A stretch of 59,416 nucleotides of DNA from an uncultured beta proteobacterium (GCA_903886975.1 CAISOB010000085.1:1-59416); one strand, 5' to 3'; counted from the first letter of the stretch, positions 19,087 to 30,239 are shown. The notes: generated by a model from the sequence alone, not told the origin. Made by a program: numbers and translations.

Positions 19087-20913
19087 ATGCGAACTCACTA
19101 TTGCGGACAGGTCAACGCCCAACTCATCGGCCAGGAAGTCAGCCTCTGCGGCTGGGCGCAGCGCCGCCGCGATCATGGCGGCGTTATCTTCATCGATTTG
19201 CGCGACCGCGAAGGCCTTGCCCAGGTCGTCTGCGATCCCGACCGTCCGGAGATGTTCGCCATCGCCGAATCGGTACGCAACGAGTTTTGCCTGAAGGTCA
19301 CGGGCAGGGTACGCGCACGCCCTGCAGGCACAGTGAACCCGAACATGCCAAGCGGCGAAGTCGAAATCCTCTGCCATGCCATCGAGGTGCTCAATCCCTC
19401 GGTCACGCCGCCGTTCCAGCTTGACGAAGAAAATTTGTCTGAGAACGTTCGGCTCCTGCACCGGGTCATCGATCTGCGCCGGCCGCAAATGCAGAAGAAC
19501 ATGCAGTTGCGTTACAAGACGGCGCGCGCCTTCCGCCGCTTCCTCGACGACGCCGGCTTCATCGACATCGAAACGCCGATGCTGACCAAGAGCACGCCGG
19601 AAGGCGCCCGCGATTACCTCGTTCCCTCGCGCGTCAACGCCGGCCAGTTCTTCGCCCTGCCGCAATCGCCGCAGCTCTTCAAACAATTGCTGATGGTCGC
19701 CGGATTCGACCGTTACTACCAGATTACCAAGTGCTTCCGCGACGAAGACCTGCGCGCCGATCGCCAGCCGGAATTCACCCAGGTCGATATCGAAACCTCT
19801 TTCCTCAACGAGGTCGAGATCACCGGCATCATGGAAGACCTGATTCGCACCGTGTTCAAGGAAGCGATCGGCGCCGATCTGCCCGACCCTTTCCCGCGAC
19901 TCTCTTACGCCGAGGCCATGGCGCGCTATGGTTCCGACAAGCCCGATTTGCGCGTGACGCTCGAACTCACCGAGATCACTGACGCCGTCAAGGACGTCTC
20001 GTTCAAGGTCTTCAGCGCGGCGGCCAACAGTGCCGACGGGCGCGTCGCGGCCCTGCGCATTCCGGGCGGCGCCGCGGGCGCGGCGGTCATGACGCGCAGC
20101 GAAATCGACGCCTATTCGGTATTCGTCGGCATTTACGGCGCCAAGGGGTTGGCCTACATCAAGGTCAACGACGTGACGCAACTCAATGAAACCGGCTTGC
20201 AGTCGCCGATCGTCAAGAACCTGCATGCTGCCGCACTGCAAGCCATCGTCGAGCGCACCGGCGCGCAATCGGGCGATCTGATCTTCTTCTGCGCCGACAA
20301 GGCCAAGGTCGTCAACGATGCGCTCGGCGCCCTGCGTGTCAAGATCGGCCACGAGAAGGGATTTCTCAACGGCAAGGCCTGGGAACCACTGTGGGTCGTC
20401 GATTTCCCGATGTTCGACTACGATGAAGAAGGCCAGCGCTGGGTCGCCTGCCACCATCCATTCACCAGCCCGAAGGACGAGCACCTGGCGTCGCTGGCCA
20501 CCGACCCCGGCCACTGCCTGGCCAAGGCCTATGACCTCGTCCTAAACGGTTCGGAACTCGGCGGCGGTTCGGTGCGTATTCACCGCGCCGATGTTCAGGA
20601 GCTGGTGTTCAAAGCGCTCGGCATCGGCGAGGCCGAAGCCAAACTCAAGTTCGGCTTCCTGCTCGACGCGCTCAAGTACGGCGCGCCGCCGCATGGCGGA
20701 CTGGCTTTCGGTCTCGACCGCATCGTGGCAATGATGACCGGCTCGGAATCGATCCGCGATGTGATCGCTTTTCCGAAAACGCAGCGCGCGCAGTGCCTGC
20801 TCACCGACGCGCCGAGCCCGGTCGACGAAAAGCAGTTGCGCGAGTTGCACATCCGTCTGCGCCAGAAGGTCGAAGTGCAAACCCCGGCGTCGACCGAGGC
20901 CAGCCAGAGTTGA
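19087..20913 (+). CDS. aspS: Aspartyl-tRNA synthetase
   Basis: Class IIb synthetase. 608 residues: N-terminal OB-fold anticodon domain (1-110), catalytic core with the bacterial GAD insertion (about 285-420), and motif 3 [15 protein letters not shown] near 540. [16 protein letters not shown] is motif 2. Bacteria with GatCAB commonly have a non-discriminating AspRS that also charges tRNA-Asn; I cannot tell from sequence alone which type this is. Confidence 0.97.
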   Translation: MRTHYCGQVNAQLIGQEVSLCGWAQRRRDHGGVIFIDLRDREGLAQVVCDPDRPEMFAIAESVRNEFCLKVTGRVRARPAGTVNPNMPSGEVEILCHAIEVLNPSVTPPFQLDEENLSENVRLLHRVIDLRRPQMQKNMQLRYKTARAFRRFLDDAGFIDIETPMLTKSTPEGARDYLVPSRVNAGQFFALPQSPQLFKQLLMVAGFDRYYQITKCFRDEDLRADRQPEFTQVDIETSFLNEVEITGIMEDLIRTVFKEAIGADLPDPFPRLSYAEAMARYGSDKPDLRVTLELTEITDAVKDVSFKVFSAAANSADGRVAALRIPGGAAGAAVMTRSEIDAYSVFVGIYGAKGLAYIKVNDVTQLNETGLQSPIVKNLHAAALQAIVERTGAQSGDLIFFCADKAKVVNDALGALRVKIGHEKGFLNGKAWEPLWVVDFPMFDYDEEGQRWVACHHPFTSPKDEHLASLATDPGHCLAKAYDLVLNGSELGGGSVRIHRADVQELVFKALGIGEAEAKLKFGFLLDALKYGAPPHGGLAFGLDRIVAMMTGSESIRDVIAFPKTQRAQCLLTDAPSPVDEKQLRELHIRLRQKVEVQTPASTEASQS

Positions 20914-20980
20914 ACGCCTTGCCGCCGGTCACGCGATGACGCGTGGCTTGCGCCAGCCCACTCGCGCCATCGCCCCCGGA

Positions 20981-21427
20981 ATGACACAAGCGAAGAAACC
21001 GGTTTCGGTGCTCGTGGTCATCCACACCGCCGATCTTCGGGTGCTGCTGCTCGAGCGCGCTTCCCATGCCGGATTCTGGCAATCGGTAACCGGCAGCCAG
21101 GAGGACGGCGAGAGCCTGATCGAAACTGCGGCGCGCGAAGTCGAGGAAGAAACCGGCATTCGCGTCCCAACGCAACGGATCAGGGACTGGCAGATCACCA
21201 ATACCTTCGAAATTTTTGCCGAGTGGCGCCATCGCTATGCTGATGGCGTCACCCATAACACCGAGCACGTCTTTTCGCTGGCCGTTGCCGCCAGGCAGCC
21301 GGTCAGGCTCGCGCCCGACGAGCACCTGAACTATCTCTGGCTGCCGTGGCGTGCTGCTGCGGAGAAATGTTTCTCCTGGAGCAACCGCGACGCCATCCTC
21401 ATGTTGCCGGAGAAGACTGCTCCCTGA
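20981..21427 (+). CDS. nudB: Dihydroneopterin triphosphate diphosphatase (NudB-like Nudix)
   Basis: Nudix hydrolase of folate synthesis that removes pyrophosphate from dihydroneopterin triphosphate. The complete Nudix box (G-x5-E-x7-RE-x2-EE-x-G, in the GSQEDGE...EVEEETGI segment) is followed by RHRYADGVTHNTEHVF, characteristic of NudB. The start is uncertain: ATG 20981 (148 aa) matches family length; ATG 20936 (163 aa) is also open. Position after aspS agrees with NudB in many Proteobacteria. The 3' end overlaps the convergent CWC gene by 29 bp. Confidence 0.85.
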   Translation: MTQAKKPVSVLVVIHTADLRVLLLERASHAGFWQSVTGSQEDGESLIETAAREVEEETGIRVPTQRIRDWQITNTFEIFAEWRHRYADGVTHNTEHVFSLAVAARQPVRLAPDEHLNYLWLPWRAAAEKCFSWSNRDAILMLPEKTAP

Positions 21428-21596
21428 TGCGCCTGTCGAGGCAGGCGGGGCAGTAACAGCCGGCGCGCGCATCCACTTCCAGCAATCGTGCCGGCTTGTC
21501 CATGCACCAGCATGACGAGGCCCCCGCCACGGCGCCGCAAGCAAAGGGTGCGCCGCAATCAGCGCACACGCTATTTATTGGTTCATCATTTGCCAT
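21399..21596 (-). CDS. Small cysteine-rich CWC-family protein
   Basis: 65-residue protein with eight cysteines, seven of them paired as C11-x2-C14, C20, C29-W-C31 (the CWC signature) and C47/C49/C52, compatible with two zinc sites. The function is unknown. ATG 21596 is preceded by AGGATCGCG, so this start is preferred over the ATG 18 bp upstream and over the long extension to 21743. It is antisense to, and overlaps, the last 29 bp of the Nudix gene. Confidence 0.8.
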   Translation of the reverse strand: MANDEPINSVCADCGAPFACGAVAGASSCWCMDKPARLLEVDARAGCYCPACLDRRIREQSSPAT

Positions 21597-21690
21597 CGCG
21601 ATCCTATGCTGCATGGTCAGTCCAGGCGCCACTCTAGCGACCGCGAGGCGCACAGGCAAGCGAGAGTTCGGCCGGCCCTGCCGTCCGCCT

Positions 21691-22633
<943 letters not shown>

Positions 22634-22733
22634 CACTCCCACGGCCAAGACGCAGAGAGGGAAAGGCCACGCAAGGAAACCGCGTAACTGCAGTGCGATC
22701 CCCTCGCGAATTTTGCGCTCTGGCCGCGGACTC

Positions 22734-23384
22734 TTGACCTTGAATATTGCGCAGCGAACCTGGCTCTTCGATCTCGACAACACCCTGCACGACGCCAGCG
22801 CGCACATCTTTCCGCAAATCAGCCGGGCGATGATGGCTTACATCTGCCGCTATCTCAATGTTGACGAGAGCGAGGCGACCCGCCTGCGCCAAACCTACTG
22901 GAAGCGCTACGGCGCCACGCTGCTCGGCTTGATGCGCCATCACGGGACCGATCCGCGGCACTTTCTCGCCAACACGCACCAGTTTCCCGATCTTGCGCGC
23001 ATCGTCGTTGCCGAGCGCGGCCTCAAAGCGATGTTGTTACGTCTGCCGGGGCGCAAGATCATTTTCTCCAATGCGCCGCGCGATTATGCCGAGGCGGTGC
23101 TGGCCGTCACCGGGATCCGCCGCTGCTTCGACGCGATCTATTCGGTCGAGCAAATGCGCTTTCAGCCCAAGCCGGCAACCGCCGGATTCCTTCGCCTGCT
23201 GCACGACGAAGGGCTCGACGCGCGCGCCTGCATCCTAGTCGATGACACGATCGTCAATCTGAAAACAGCCAAACGCCTGCGCATGAAGACCGTGTGGGTG
23301 AGCACCAGCACACGCCAACCGCCGTGCGCCGACCTGAAGATCGCTTCGGTTCTCGATTTGCCGCGGCGGCTTGGGCGGCTATAA
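22734..23384 (+). CDS. HAD-family pyrimidine 5'-nucleotidase (TTG start)
   Basis: Haloacid dehalogenase-fold phosphatase of the SDT1/PPM1-like group, probably acting on pyrimidine monophosphates. Catalytic D13-x-D15 (FDLDNTLHD), motif II IIFSNAPR, motif III lysine in RFQPKP and motif IV VDDTIVN are all present. No ATG is available upstream of the DxD motif; TTG codons at 22713, 22734 and 22740 are candidates and 22734 has GCGGA just before it. Lies between argB and slmA, a conserved betaproteobacterial order. Confidence 0.85.
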   Translation: MTLNIAQRTWLFDLDNTLHDASAHIFPQISRAMMAYICRYLNVDESEATRLRQTYWKRYGATLLGLMRHHGTDPRHFLANTHQFPDLARIVVAERGLKAMLLRLPGRKIIFSNAPRDYAEAVLAVTGIRRCFDAIYSVEQMRFQPKPATAGFLRLLHDEGLDARACILVDDTIVNLKTAKRLRMKTVWVSTSTRQPPCADLKIASVLDLPRRLGRL

Positions 23385-23385
23385 T
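23358..23385 (+). promoter_or_regulatory. Promoter of slmA (inside upstream gene end)
   Basis: TTGCCG (23358-23363), 16-nt spacer, perfect TATAAT (23380-23385). The promoter overlaps the last codons of the HAD phosphatase gene. Confidence 0.6.
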
Positions 23386-23423
23386 CGACGCTCAATAACA
23401 AATCCAGGCGGGGGAGTACGACG

Positions 23424-24020
23424 ATGGCAAAGCCGGGCGAGAGAAGACTGCAAATCCTGCAAACGCTGGCCGCAATGCTGGAAGACCCGAAAGGCGAAAA
23501 GATCACCACGGCCGCGCTGGCCGCCCGGCTCGACTGCTCCGAGGCGGCGCTCTATCGCCACTTTGCCAGCAAGGCGCAAATGTACGAGGGCCTGATCGAA
23601 TTCATCGAGACCAGCCTGTTCGGCGTCATCAATCAGATTTCCGCAGAGGCGGCGCAGGGCTTGCAGCAGGTCGAGCATATCCTGGCGCTGCTGCTCAATT
23701 TCGCGCAGCGCAATCGCGGCATGACCAAGGTTCTGACCGGCGATGCGTTGGTCAATGAAAACGAACGTCTTCAGCTGCGCATCAACCAGTTGCACGACAA
23801 GATCGAGGCGGCGCTCAAGCAGGCTTTGCGCGTTGCGGCAACGCAGGAACAACTGGCGGCGGACGCCGATTTCGGCGCCCTGGCCAATATCCTGCTTTGT
23901 TATGTCATCGGACGCTGGCAGCAATACGCCAAGAGCGGCTTCACGCGCGAGCCGACGGCCAATTGGGCGCAGCAGTGGCCGATGCTTTATGTCAGCTGCC
24001 TGAGTCAGCGCAGCGCCTAA
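23424..24020 (+). CDS. slmA: Nucleoid occlusion factor SlmA (TetR family)
   Basis: 198-residue TetR-fold DNA-binding protein that blocks FtsZ ring assembly over unsegregated chromosome. An N-terminal helix-turn-helix lies at about 28-50 (ITTAALAARLDCSEAALYRHF), with the SlmA-typical continuation FASKAQMYEGLIEFIE. The C-terminal domain is all helical. The start follows GGGGGAG. The argB-HAD-slmA order is the standard location, which supports SlmA over a metabolic TetR repressor. Confidence 0.93.
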   Translation: MAKPGERRLQILQTLAAMLEDPKGEKITTAALAARLDCSEAALYRHFASKAQMYEGLIEFIETSLFGVINQISAEAAQGLQQVEHILALLLNFAQRNRGMTKVLTGDALVNENERLQLRINQLHDKIEAALKQALRVAATQEQLAADADFGALANILLCYVIGRWQQYAKSGFTREPTANWAQQWPMLYVSCLSQRSA

Positions 24021-24151
24021 GCGCCCGGCGAGTTGCCGACCAAGGTCGGGAATGCTGGTTCCGGGGAGAAAAACCGCGTAAAATCCGGCGCTTGGTCCGC
24101 GCGCACGCTCGTCGTTCCCGAGTCCGCGCGGCTTGACACGGAGTTTTCTGC

Positions 24152-25252
24152 ATGCCGGTCGCAGCAACCAGACTCGCCTTCGTCGATGCCCTGAAGGCCG
24201 TCGCTTCCCAGTTCATCGTCCTGCACCATCTGGCGTTCTACGGCCCGATGTCCGATGTCGCCAACGACCTCGCCCCGGCCCTGTTTTCCTGGCTGAGCCA
24301 AAACGCGAGGCTCGCCGTGCAAGTCTTTCTCGTCATCGGCGGGTTTCTTGCCGCCAAGGCGCTGGCTCCGAATGGCCGTCTGCAGGCCGCCGCGCCGCTC
24401 GCGTTGCTGGTCAAACGCTATGTCAAGCTGATCGTCCCCTACGCCGCGGCGGTGCTCCTGAGCATCCTGTGCGCAGCCATTGCGCGCCACCTGATGGACC
24501 ACGACTCGATCCCCAATCCGCCGACCCTGTGGCAGATGCTCGCGCATCTCGTGCTGCTGCAAAATATCCTGGATTTCGACTCGCTCTCGGCCGGCCTCTG
24601 GTACATCGCCATCGACTTTCAGCTTTTCGCGCTGCTGCTCGCTGCGCTCTGGCTGGCGCGCTCTACCGGCCTAGGCGTCCGCGGCGCGTCGATTTCCGGC
24701 ATCGCGCTCGTCGCCGGCCTGGCCTTGGCTTCCCTGCTTGGTTTCAACCGGAATCCGCAGTGGGACATCTGGGGGCTCTACTTCTTCGGTGCCTACGCCC
24801 TCGGCGCGCTGATGTACTGGGCGACCCGCACCGAGCAGGAACCCCACGGCATGCTGCTCATCGCCGCCGTCGTCGTCGCGACGCTGATTGTCGATTTTCG
24901 CTCACGCATCGCCCTGGCCCTGCTCACCGCGCTCGCGCTCGGTGTTTCCCGCCGCTGGGGATTCATCGCCAGCCAACCAAAAAGCAAGGTGCTGGCTTAC
25001 CTTGGCAAAATTTCCTACTCGGTTTTCCTCGTGCACTTCCCGGTCATCCTGGTGATCAACGCGGTGTTTACGAAGCTTGCCCCGGCAAACCCGTTGCTCA
25101 ATGCCTTCGGCATTGTGGTCGCCTGGTCGGCCAGCATCGCGGGCGGGGCACTATTCTATCGCTGCGTTGAAAAGCGAGGCGGCCGCTGGCAGGAACTGGC
25201 CCTGAGCGCGCTCTTTGCGCGTCTCTCCCCGGCATCCCGAACAAAATCCTGA
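24152..25252 (+). CDS. Acyltransferase 3 family membrane protein
   Basis: 366 residues with about ten transmembrane helices, of the acyltransferase 3 superfamily that O-acetylates or acylates surface sugars, lipids or antibiotics. The family HH-type motif is in VLHHLAFYG near the N terminus; the SAGLWYIAIDFQLF segment and the KISYSVFLVHFPVI C-terminal helix are typical. The target is unknown and no glycan gene cluster is nearby. GGAG lies 8 nt before the ATG. It runs convergent to hemB. Confidence 0.85.
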   Translation: MPVAATRLAFVDALKAVASQFIVLHHLAFYGPMSDVANDLAPALFSWLSQNARLAVQVFLVIGGFLAAKALAPNGRLQAAAPLALLVKRYVKLIVPYAAAVLLSILCAAIARHLMDHDSIPNPPTLWQMLAHLVLLQNILDFDSLSAGLWYIAIDFQLFALLLAALWLARSTGLGVRGASISGIALVAGLALASLLGFNRNPQWDIWGLYFFGAYALGALMYWATRTEQEPHGMLLIAAVVVATLIVDFRSRIALALLTALALGVSRRWGFIASQPKSKVLAYLGKISYSVFLVHFPVILVINAVFTKLAPANPLLNAFGIVVAWSASIAGGALFYRCVEKRGGRWQELALSALFARLSPASRTKS

Positions 25253-25323
25253 AGCGCGAGACCTTCCCACGTTCTGGACGCCGGCGCTGAACAGGCCCGC
25301 GCCGGGCGCCTTGGGACGCGTTC

Positions 25324-26415
<1,092 letters not shown>

Positions 26416-26518
26416 AGATGGTTCACGCCGTCTCCCGCTTCATCTCCCTGAGCGGGCGCCTTGCATCTAAGTAAGGCATTTTGCCCCCGGCTTATCCCTT
26501 TGCCGGGGGCTTTTTATT
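26416..26518 (+). ncRNA. Predicted small RNA convergent with engB (Spot 42/ErsA-like position)
   Basis: About 100 nt between a sigma-E-like promoter and a strong terminator. Three stems can be drawn. Hairpin 1: CCCGCT (26434-26439) with AGCGGG (26451-26456) around an 11-nt loop TCATCTCCCTG. Hairpin 2: GCCTT (26458-26462) with AAGGC (26473-26477). Hairpin 3 is the terminator. The loop of hairpin 1 contains CTCCCT, able to pair with AGGGAG-type ribosome binding sites, as in many Hfq-dependent sRNAs. No coding frame in it is convincing. It points towards engB (minus), as Spot 42 does in E. coli and ErsA in Pseudomonas. The existence and length of the transcript are inferred. Confidence 0.55.
26483..26518 (+). 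terminator. Intrinsic terminator of predicted sRNA, antisense to engB 3' end
   Basis: GCCCCCGGC (26483-26491), 10-nt loop, GCCGGGGGC (26502-26510), then TTTTTATT on the plus strand. The minus strand has AAAATGCC after the stem, so the terminator works only rightwards, although the only annotated gene ending here (engB, stop at 26492-26494) reads leftwards. This directionality is the strongest evidence that a rightward RNA ends here. Confidence 0.85.
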
Positions 26519-27226
26519 GGTTCTCGTCTTTGCCCCGCCGGTTCTCGCGCTCCAGCCGATCGCCGCGCGGTTCTTCGCTCTGGCCACCTTCTCGGTGCAC
26601 AGTCCGACCGGTGGCGGCACTTCCTCCTGAGTCTCGATGCCGAGCCAGCCAGCAAGCACGGCTTCGGCCTCGCCGACCCCGGTCTTCTTAAGGCTGGAAA
26701 ACAGCTGTACAGTACAGCGGTCGCCGATCTTGAGCAATGCCGCCTGAACGTCGCGCAGGGCCAGTGCCTGCTCCTGGCGGGTCAATTTGTCGGCCTTGGA
26801 AAGCAGGATGTGAATCGGCTTGTCGGTCTGCGCAAACCAGGCGAGCATCTGTAAATCAAGCTCGGTCAGGGGATGGCGGCTATCCATGATGAGTACTAGG
26901 CCAACCAGTGGCAGGCGAAAGCGCAGGTAAGGCGCGAGCAGCCCTTCCCACTGCGCGCGGATGTCTTCCGGCGCCTTGGCGAAACCGTAGCCGGGCAAAT
27001 CGACGAAGTATTTCCCCGCCGCCAGGGTGAAGAAATTGAGGTGCTGCGTCCGCCCCGGCGTCTTGGATACATACGCGAGCCGGGTGTGGTTGGCGAGCGT
27101 GTTGATGGCCGACGATTTTCCGGCATTCGAGCGTCCGGCAAAAGCGATTTCGCGTTCGGAATCGGCAGGCAAATCACGCAAACTGGCGACGGTCGTATGA
27201 AAAACGGCCTTCTGGAAAAGGGGCAT
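26492..27226 (-). CDS. yihA: Ribosome biogenesis GTPase YihA/EngB
   Basis: Essential small GTPase required for 50S assembly. 244 residues; P-loop GRSNAGKS at 31-38, switch II DLPGYG, and the base-recognition motif SKADKL. The C-terminal extension after about 200 is Lys/Arg/Pro-rich and variable; its last codons (KKPPAKG) are dictated by the antisense terminator hairpin. Divergent from the cytochrome c4 gene. Confidence 0.95.
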   Translation of the reverse strand: MPLFQKAVFHTTVASLRDLPADSEREIAFAGRSNAGKSSAINTLANHTRLAYVSKTPGRTQHLNFFTLAAGKYFVDLPGYGFAKAPEDIRAQWEGLLAPYLRFRLPLVGLVLIMDSRHPLTELDLQMLAWFAQTDKPIHILLSKADKLTRQEQALALRDVQAALLKIGDRCTVQLFSSLKKTGVGEAEAVLAGWLGIETQEEVPPPVGLCTEKVARAKNRAAIGWSARTGGAKTRTNKKPPAKG

Positions 27227-27303
27227 GGGCTAACCTGGAAGTTCTGGGAACGGGCCGAGACGTATGCCGTGGCACGGCCCTAAAGTGCTATAGAATATCA
27301 GGT

Positions 27304-27317
27304 TTGGGAATTCCCAA
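27304..27317. promoter_or_regulatory. Perfect 14-bp palindrome upstream of cytochrome c4 gene
   Basis: TTGGGAATTCCCAA, a perfect palindrome, lies 8 nt after a TAGAAT -10-like box (27291-27296), so it would overlap the transcription start. The position is operator-like. A 14-bp palindrome is expected a few times by chance in 59 kb, so function is uncertain. Confidence 0.35.
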
Positions 27318-27372
27318 CTCTGCCCAACTCCGGGCTGCTCTGAACTCGCACTCGTCATCAGGAGTTTTGTAC

Positions 27373-28008
27373 ATGATTCGCACTACTGCGCTCGCAGTTC
27401 TTACGGTGCTCTGCTTCTCGGTCTTTGCGGCAGACGAAGCGAAAGGCAAACCCGATCTGGCCAAGGCCAGAAAGATCGCTGAAACCGTTTGTATCGCCTG
27501 CCACGGAGTTGATGGCAACAGCGCGCTGCCGGCCAATCCGATTCTCGCCGGGCAAGGCTCGGCCTATCTGTTCAAGCAACTGACCGACTTCAAGTCCGCC
27601 GATGGAAGACCGGCTGCGCGCAACAATCCGATCATGGCCGGCATGGCCGCGACCCTAAGCGCCGAGGACATGAACAGTCTGGCGGTCTATTTCTCGCAAC
27701 AGAAGCGCAAGCCATCAATGGCCAGCGACGAGAATCTCGTAGCGGCCGGCAGGGTCATCTGGCGCAAGGGCGACTTCGAACGCGGCATTCCGGCCTGCGC
27801 CGGCTGCCACGGCCCGACTGGCGCCGGCGTTCCAGCGCAGTACCCGCACCTTGCCGGGCAATATGCCGACTACACCGAACTCCAGTTGAAGAACTTCCGC
27901 AGCGAGGAGCGTTCCAACGATGCGCAGAAGGCAATGCGCACCATCGCCGACAAATTCTCGGATAAACAGATCAAGGCTGTCGCCGATTACATTGCCGGCC
28001 TGCGTTGA
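27373..28008 (+). CDS. Cytochrome c4 (diheme c-type cytochrome)
   Basis: Periplasmic electron carrier, usually donating electrons to a terminal oxidase. 211 residues: signal peptide cleaved near FA-AD at 19-20, then two cytochrome c domains with heme motifs C40IACH44 and C142AGCH146. Methionine axial ligands are likely in the MAGMAATL and AMRTIADKF regions. ATG 27373 has AGGAG 8 nt upstream; the frame open to 27304 is leader. Usually c4 genes sit beside engB and ResB/CcsA in Betaproteobacteria; here the ResB/CcsA pair is replaced by a CBS-domain gene. Confidence 0.93.
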   Translation: MIRTTALAVLTVLCFSVFAADEAKGKPDLAKARKIAETVCIACHGVDGNSALPANPILAGQGSAYLFKQLTDFKSADGRPAARNNPIMAGMAATLSAEDMNSLAVYFSQQKRKPSMASDENLVAAGRVIWRKGDFERGIPACAGCHGPTGAGVPAQYPHLAGQYADYTELQLKNFRSEERSNDAQKAMRTIADKFSDKQIKAVADYIAGLR

Positions 28009-28058
28009 ATTTACCCAGAAGCCAATCGCTTGCGCTTTCCCACCGACAAGGACGTACG

Positions 28059-28490
28059 ATGAAGACACTCAAGCAATTTTTGGAGGGCAAGCACAAAAAA
28101 CTTGCTGCGATCTCCCCGGATCAATCGGTGCTACGCGCGCTCGAGATCATGGCCGAAAACGATGTCGGCGCGCTGCTCGTTCTTAACGGTAAGCACCTGG
28201 CCGGCGTCTTCTCCGAGCGCGATTACGCGCGCAAGGTGATCCTGCAGGGCAAAGCCTCGCGCTACACCAAGGTCAGCGAAGTCATGACCGGCAAGGTGTT
28301 CTACGTCACGCCGAGCAATTCCATCGAGGAATGCATGGCGATCATGACCGATAAGCATATTCGCCACCTGCCGGTACTCGACGACAACAAGGAAGTCATC
28401 GGCGTCGTCTCGATCGGCGACGTGGTGAAGGAAACGATCAGCCAGCAACAGTTCATCATCAGCCAGATGGAGCGCTATATCGCCGGCTGA
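28059..28490 (+). CDS. Tandem CBS-domain protein
   Basis: 143 residues made of two CBS motifs (about 10-65 and 75-135), a Bateman module that binds adenine nucleotides or S-adenosyl compounds and senses energy state. There is no attached effector domain. Family hallmarks are GALLVLNGKHLAGVFSERDYARK and the second-repeat HLPVLDDNKEVIGVVSIGD. The ATG at 28059 follows the cytochrome c4 gene by 50 bp, and the two may be cotranscribed. Its binding partner is unknown. Confidence 0.92.
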   Translation: MKTLKQFLEGKHKKLAAISPDQSVLRALEIMAENDVGALLVLNGKHLAGVFSERDYARKVILQGKASRYTKVSEVMTGKVFYVTPSNSIEECMAIMTDKHIRHLPVLDDNKEVIGVVSIGDVVKETISQQQFIISQMERYIAG

Positions 28491-28586
28491 GTTGAGCCGT
28501 GACACCGGCGCAAGCCGATGTCAACCAGCGCGAATCGCTTCGGTGTCCTCGCGCCGGCCCCGGCGGACTCCGAAGATCGCCGCGAA

Positions 28587-30239
28587 TCACTTGATCTCGA
28601 GCAGGCTTTCGTCCCACTTGGCATGCTTCTCGAAGCCGAGCAGGTTGGCCGTCGTCGCCGCCAGGTTGGACAGTCCCGCCGTTGGACTCGCCTTCAATCC
28701 CAATTTACCTCCTGTGACATTGTCATACAGAATCAGCGGCACCGGGTTAAGGGTGTGCGCGGTCTTGGCTTTGAACGAACCGTCGGCATTGCGCGCCGGT
28801 TGTTTGGTTTTCTTGTCGATCTCGTACATCTCATCGGCATTACCGTGATCGGCGGTTATCAGCGCGACACCGCCCTGCGCGTCGATGGCCAGCAGGATAC
28901 GCGCGATTTCCAGATCCACGGCCTCGACGGCCATCGTCGCAGCGCGGAAATTCCCGGTGTGCCCGACCATGTCGCCGTTGGCGAAATTGCAGCGCAGCGT
29001 GCGGTACTTGCCGCTCTTCAGGGCGGCGATCATGGCGTCGGCAATTTCAGCGGCCTTCATCCACGGGCGCTGCTCGAATGGCACGACATCGCTCGGCACT
29101 TCCTGATAGGTTTCCCCGGGGAATCTATTCGAACGGTTGCCGTTCCAGAAATAGGTCACGTGGCCGAACTTTTGCGTTTCCGAGCAGGCAAATTGCGTGA
29201 TCCCCGCTTTCGAGAACCACTCGCCCGAAGTGTCGAGGATGACCGGCGGGTTGACCAGAAAGCGCTTGGGCAACTTCAGGTCGCCGTCGTACTGCAGCAT
29301 GCCGGCGTAGGTCACCTTGGGCACGCGAACGCGGTCGAACTTGTCGAATTCCGCTTCCTCGAAGGCGCGCGTAATCTCGATCGCGCGGTCGCCGCGGAAA
29401 TTGTAGAAGACGACTGAATCGCCATCTTCAATCATCCCGACCGGGCGGCCGTTGCTGGCGATGACAAAAGGCGGCAGGTCCTGGTCGATCGTTCCGGGAT
29501 GTTTCACACGCAAGGCCTTCACCGCCGCCGACGCGCTCGCGAACTGATCGCCCTCGCCGAGGACATGCGTATGCCAGCCGTCTTCAACCATCTTCCAGTT
29601 GGCGTCGTAACGGTCCATGGTGATTTTCATGCGGCCGCCGCCCGAGGCGATCCGCGCGTCGAAACCGCCAGTACTCGCTTGCGCGAGGAAGGCCTCGAAT
29701 GGCTCGACATAGTCGAGCGCGCTGGTTTCCGGCACGTCGCGCCCGTCGAGCAGGGCGTGAATGCGCACGGTCTTGACGCCCTCTTCCTTGGCGCGCAGCA
29801 CCATCGCCTTCAAGTGGTCGAGGTGGCTATGCACGTTGCCGTCGGAAAAGAGACCGATAAAATGCAGGCTGCCGGGTCTTCCGTTGGCGCCGGCTTTCGC
29901 GCCGGCGACGATTTGCTGCCAGGCCTCGCCCTGCCAGATGGCGCCCGAAGCAATCGCGTCGGCGACCAGCGACGCGCCCTGGCTATAGACCTGCCCGGCG
30001 CCCATCGCATTGTGCCCGACCTCAGAGTTGCCCATGTCGTCGTCGGACGGCATGCCCACGGCTGTTCCGTGCGCACGCAAGGTAATGTTGGGGTAATCGG
30101 CGAACAAGCGATCGAGCGTCGGCTTTCGCGCCGCGGCGATGGCGCTGCCGACATCCGTCTTGGAAATGCCGTAACCGTCCATGACGATGGTGACGACGGG
30201 GCCGGCGATTCCGGCGAAGGAGGCAAGCTTTTGCAGCAT
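28587..30239 (-). CDS. gpmI: 2,3-bisphosphoglycerate-independent phosphoglycerate mutase
   Basis: Interconverts 3- and 2-phosphoglycerate in glycolysis/gluconeogenesis, using two metal ions and a phosphoserine intermediate. 550 residues from ATG 30239 (AGGAA 7 nt upstream). Alkaline-phosphatase-like metal ligands include D21 (VMDGYG) and catalytic S72 (GNSEVGHNAMGAGQV); the ITADHGNADEM segment supplies the C-terminal ligands. Unrelated to the dPGM GpmA. Convergent with the CBS gene; bioC lies upstream on the same strand. Confidence 0.96.
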   Translation of the reverse strand: MLQKLASFAGIAGPVVTIVMDGYGISKTDVGSAIAAARKPTLDRLFADYPNITLRAHGTAVGMPSDDDMGNSEVGHNAMGAGQVYSQGASLVADAIASGAIWQGEAWQQIVAGAKAGANGRPGSLHFIGLFSDGNVHSHLDHLKAMVLRAKEEGVKTVRIHALLDGRDVPETSALDYVEPFEAFLAQASTGGFDARIASGGGRMKITMDRYDANWKMVEDGWHTHVLGEGDQFASASAAVKALRVKHPGTIDQDLPPFVIASNGRPVGMIEDGDSVVFYNFRGDRAIEITRAFEEAEFDKFDRVRVPKVTYAGMLQYDGDLKLPKRFLVNPPVILDTSGEWFSKAGITQFACSETQKFGHVTYFWNGNRSNRFPGETYQEVPSDVVPFEQRPWMKAAEIADAMIAALKSGKYRTLRCNFANGDMVGHTGNFRAATMAVEAVDLEIARILLAIDAQGGVALITADHGNADEMYEIDKKTKQPARNADGSFKAKTAHTLNPVPLILYDNVTGGKLGLKASPTAGLSNLAATTANLLGFEKHAKWDESLLEIK

